Source: Saccoglossus kowalevskii
Taxonomy: Eukaryota; Hemichordata; Enteropneusta; Harrimaniidae
Assembly: GCF_000003605.2 (NCBI RefSeq)
Contig: NW_003116463.1
Coordinates: 319,863-343,016, forward strand
DNA: 23,154 nucleotides
Direction: 5' to 3'
How positions within the stretch are numbered: the stretch's first letter is position 1; each line of letters starts with the position of its first letter. Below, in pieces: positions 20,688 through 23,154 of the stretch. The notes under the pieces were generated by a model, which searched no databases, was not told the origin of the DNA, and saw only the letters and a list, made by a program, of their open reading frames with translations. The translations under genes were made by a program, and so were the position numbers.

Positions 20688-20720
20688 GTCCTCGTTTTCG
20701 GACTGCGTCCGAACGGGGAC
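20688..20720 (+). repeat. Terminal hairpin of the ATGGCC array
   Basis: GTCCTCGTTTTCGGAC, a TGC loop, then GTCCGAACGGGGAC. The arms pair along nearly their whole length apart from a 2-base bulge and one G-T type pair. The last C begins CTAA, which matches the CTRR end of Helitrons, although canonical Helitrons place the hairpin about 10 bases before CTRR. It is far more GC-rich than its surroundings. Confidence 0.75.
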
Positions 20721-20724
20721 TAAT

Positions 20725-22004
20725 AAACTGATCACATTTTTAGTGGAGAGTTGTTATGAATTGTATTGTCCAGCATCACTCAATAAATTTTCTCGCCAAA
20801 ATTTGTTATGTATTTTTTTGTTAATTTTGGACAAAGAGTGGTTCTAGAGAGGAATGATAAATGTGTGTAACCATCATCAACAGAGACCACTGAGTGGTTT
20901 CAGATTAGAAAAACAAGAAATGTAAGTTGCTTCGATCCATCAAGAGAAGTACTGATCTGTTCTACACATGGGTTATGCAGACAACCATGAATAGTGGCAG
21001 TCAAGCAAACACTGCCAACATCAATAATTTACAATATAACATCAAGGTGAAAAAAATATTAACCATTTTATCTCATACTGACATAAATGAAAGCTCTACT
21101 TTCAAATTAAATTTCTTTACTGACCCATTACAATGATAGAGTCTGCAGGCAACACAAACACATTCAATACTTTCAAATTACCAGCCCTTTCAATTGTAAG
21201 CCGGCAAATTGATTTTTAACAATTTTGCTCAAAACTTGACACAGGAAGATGACGCTTATTTTTTTGAAATTTTCCAGACATTGAATGTCTCTCGACTATT
21301 TTTTTAATTATGTAATTTGCAAGTGCTGATATATTCATGTTTGTGACAACATGACAGGGCTGTGCATCTATCTGTCTATCAAATTTAATGCACTATCTTG
21401 GCATCAATCAAGCCTGGTCAACCACAAGCACCTGTGGACTTGTGGACTTGTGGATGAATCTCGGCCAGTGGAACTGGCCTTCCCATTTCCCTTCCCCATT
21501 TCACTGACAATTTACTGTGTGTTAACGTTTTAGATTTACTTATAAGACTGTCTTTGATTGGCTACATACATGTAGACCTATTTAACAACTGACTGGCAAG
21601 CCATGCAATCAGGAGCTAATTTGATATTTGATAACGTCATCAAATTTACAGAAATTTAACCCTTTTAACGCTAAAGCCAATTTTTCTCACTAGTCACACA
21701 CAAATAACATGCATAATGTTTTTCAAAAAGACTGACAAAGACATTAAGGGAAAGTATGTCACTATTTTGTGCAATATTAACAATGAAATTGTACATAAAA
21801 TGTGCAAAATGTTGATTACAATGTTCATAAAGAAAATGTTGGCATTAAAGAATTGTGTCCTGCTTCCATTGTTATTACAGGGATGTGAATATAAAGATGC
21901 ACCATCTGAACATGTATTACATAAATTTGTGACACATGCAGACAAATATTTCAGTTATTGAGTAAAAAAGATAATCAATCTAGCAAATGATCCTGTTTTT
22001 TCAG
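20725..22004. other. Mostly non-coding DNA with weak coding hints
   Basis: GGCCAGT-GGA-ACTGGCC at 21463-21479 is a perfect 7-bp hairpin in a locally GC-rich patch. An acceptor-like CTTCCATTGTTATTACAG near 21880 opens a 26-codon reading (GCEYKDAPSEHVLHKFV and on) that ends at TGA 21959-21961. It cannot be joined to the 22005 candidate because the gap would be only 43 bases. It could be a terminal exon, but nothing else supports it. Confidence 0.35.
21656..21676 (+). other. Possible piggyBac-type element end
   Basis: TTAA at 21656 is followed by CCCTTTTAACGCTAAAG. PiggyBac-class elements insert at TTAA and often begin CCCTTT or CCYT. I found no matching inverted end downstream and no transposase, so this may be a solo end or chance. 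Confidence 0.2.
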
Positions 22005-22048
22005 AACCAAGCATGGATCTAAGTCATTAAATAGTCACGACTCAGAAG
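22005..22048 (+). CDS. Possible 44-bp coding exon
   Basis: On the plus strand, a strong acceptor (CCTGTTTTTTCAG) opens a stretch ending at GAAG|GTAAAA. Only one of its frames looks coding: it enters after one base and reads TKHGSKSLNSHDSE, leaving one base at the donor. A stop lies in that frame just upstream (TGA at about 21988), consistent with a real intron boundary. No partner exon was confirmed, and the donor is only fair. Confidence 0.25.
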
Positions 22049-23154
22049 GTAAAATTGTTATTCATATATGTTATTTATAATGAGAATGCATTGACAAGCA
22101 ATAATGATTAATTCTAGCCGAGTATCAAATAGAGAAGATTGGTAGTCAATTTTAATGAGCCATAACACACTGTTTATTTTATGTGAATTTGGTAATAAAA
22201 TGTTTTGAAAGTCTCTTTGTAACAACACAAATTGAGATATTGATACAAACAGCGTAGGTTTACATGGCAGCACTTGAACAATTGCTCCTCCTACCAATTA
22301 ACTATTCTGTGTTTATACAATTGCAGCAAAACATGGTCTGAAGTTTGACCAGGTTCATTTTGAGTATATATAACTGGAACAGCAGCTGAGAGTTCTATTG
22401 AAATTCAACCTAAAACTTTATTGGCTAAAATACTGTGGTAAAATGCGTCTTGTTTCATGAGAAAAAATAGTACACATAATATAAGACTAGTCAGATCAGC
22501 ACAATAAATTATACCTTAATTGATTTATTAATCATTTAATTATTTATTGTAATCGGGCTGCTGAGACCGGAGCAAGTACATAGTTTACAATCAGTCATCC
22601 CAAAACTATTTTTCTTTGAGTCCCATTGGAACTTTTCTTTTAATTTGTTATAATTAATATGTTAGTAAATGATGTGAATACAGTATTGTAATTATACTGA
22701 ACTATTACAAGATACCCTGAAACAGAGATGTATACAAATATGCATAATAATATTTATAAACCATGAGTTAAATGTTACAATGATTGGCAATGTATACAAG
22801 ATTAAAAACAATGAAGCCATGCTTAACATAACTAAGAGGTTGACATAGTTATAACCTACAGCTTGGAAAAGGTGAGAACATTCACAGAATATGTCATACA
22901 AATATTGAGTATCAAATGAAGTGAAAGATGAGAAATGTTTTGCCAAAGCATGAAAGATAAATTTATAATAAAGTTGAGAGGTTATGCTGCAGTTTGAATA
23001 CTTAGTTTATATTATAAACCACTGACAACACAAACTACTCTCTATAGACTGTTTCACAGCATATAAAGTCGGTATACTCAGTGGAGATGAAGCCAAGTAA
23101 AACTACATGTATGCGTGTCTGTTTGTATATTAACTGCAAAATAAAAATCAAATG
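22049..23154. other. AT-rich right flank
   Basis: Apart from the candidate exon at 23060-23096, no gene, RNA or repeat family was recognised. The minus-strand ORFs at 22058-22297 and 22692-22946 are hydrophobic, AT-driven readings without splice or start support. Confidence 0.4.
23060..23096 (+). CDS. Possible 37-bp coding exon near the right edge
   Basis: On the plus strand, ACTGTTTCACAG precedes a 37-bp stretch ending CCAA|GTAAAA. Two frames are open; one reads YKVGILSGDEA. The acceptor is moderate and the donor weak. It is recorded because a plus-strand gene might run through this end of the window together with the candidate at 22005. Confidence 0.13.

Larger units (their letters stand above)
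18640..20724. mobile_element. Composite array of ATGGCC units ending in (ACGC)n and a terminal hairpin
   Basis: ATGGCC(A/G)CCA cores occur near 18858, 18951, 19920, 20061, 20209 and 20362, with a truncated core at 20497. Two unit types alternate: one preceded by AAATTTGAACATAATCAGT and CATTAAAACAAA, the other by CCAAGTTTGAACAAAATCCA and GAAATGCTTG. Spacing is 136-153 bp, so the dimer is about 290-300 bp. The right end has GATTGGTCCAGGCATTTCTA (from 20588), GGTCCGGACG, an (ACGC)n tract (about 20624-20665), and a hairpin (20688-20720) directly followed by TAATAAA. A diverged copy of the same end, without hairpin, lies at 19481-19545, so at least two element copies are joined. No transposase is present. 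Confidence 0.7.

Overview
This is eukaryotic nuclear DNA: AT-rich and gene-poor, with introns, minisatellites, miniature transposons and one long spliced coding exon. There are no bacterial operons, rRNA genes, intact tRNA genes or CRISPR arrays. The repeats suggest a marine lophotrochozoan, most likely a bivalve or other mollusc. They include foldback elements with GCTGGAAT / ATTTTCGC arms, tandem arrays of about 150 bp that end in a GC-rich hairpin, ATGGCC-rich units, and frequent TACATGTA words. The organism is an inference from repeat style; no diagnostic gene was recognised.

Gene content is sparse. The best gene is on the minus strand. A 308-codon exon (12572-13495) starts at a strong Kozak ATG and ends in phase 0 at a consensus GTAAGT donor. 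It encodes an acidic, Ser/Glu-rich, probably disordered and probably nuclear protein that I cannot name. A short acidic 3'-terminal exon candidate lies downstream at 9819-9859, followed by AATAAA signals, but its frame does not join directly to the 308-codon exon. At the left edge, a minus-strand exon (1-59) runs off the window behind an excellent splice acceptor. A small phase-compatible candidate lies at 775-807. A 41-codon minus-strand ORF at 16737-16862 has a clear signal-peptide profile and a strong splice acceptor just upstream of its ATG. It may be the first coding exon of a small secreted protein. Weaker plus-strand exon candidates lie at 22005-22048 and 23060-23096.

Repeats dominate. 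From left to right: a 49-bp minisatellite (about 1469-1883); a foldback element (about 2325-2519); a 180-bp TA-flanked MITE (3059-3238); an 87-bp minisatellite (about 4267-4885) that is open on the minus strand; two more foldback-type remnants (about 5165-5195 and 6113-6238); a hairpin motif (6750-6777) that recurs at 10462-10487; a diverged array of about 157-bp units (about 10512-11720); a (TAA)28 microsatellite (15316-15398); a 42-bp minisatellite of about 26 units with higher-order structure (about 15490-16660); a tRNA-SINE remnant (about 16990-17110); a 74-bp minisatellite (about 18205-18440); and a large composite array of ATGGCC units ending in an (ACGC)n tract and a terminal hairpin (about 18640-20724).

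The strongest leads are three. One is the 42-bp array, which has one continuously open frame, a 210-bp higher-order repeat, and a TGATGCAAT site in nearly every unit. The second is the signal-peptide exon beside it. The third is a pair of hairpin-terminated arrays that look like non-autonomous rolling-circle (Helitron/Helentron/pearl-like) elements. None of these is proven from sequence alone.
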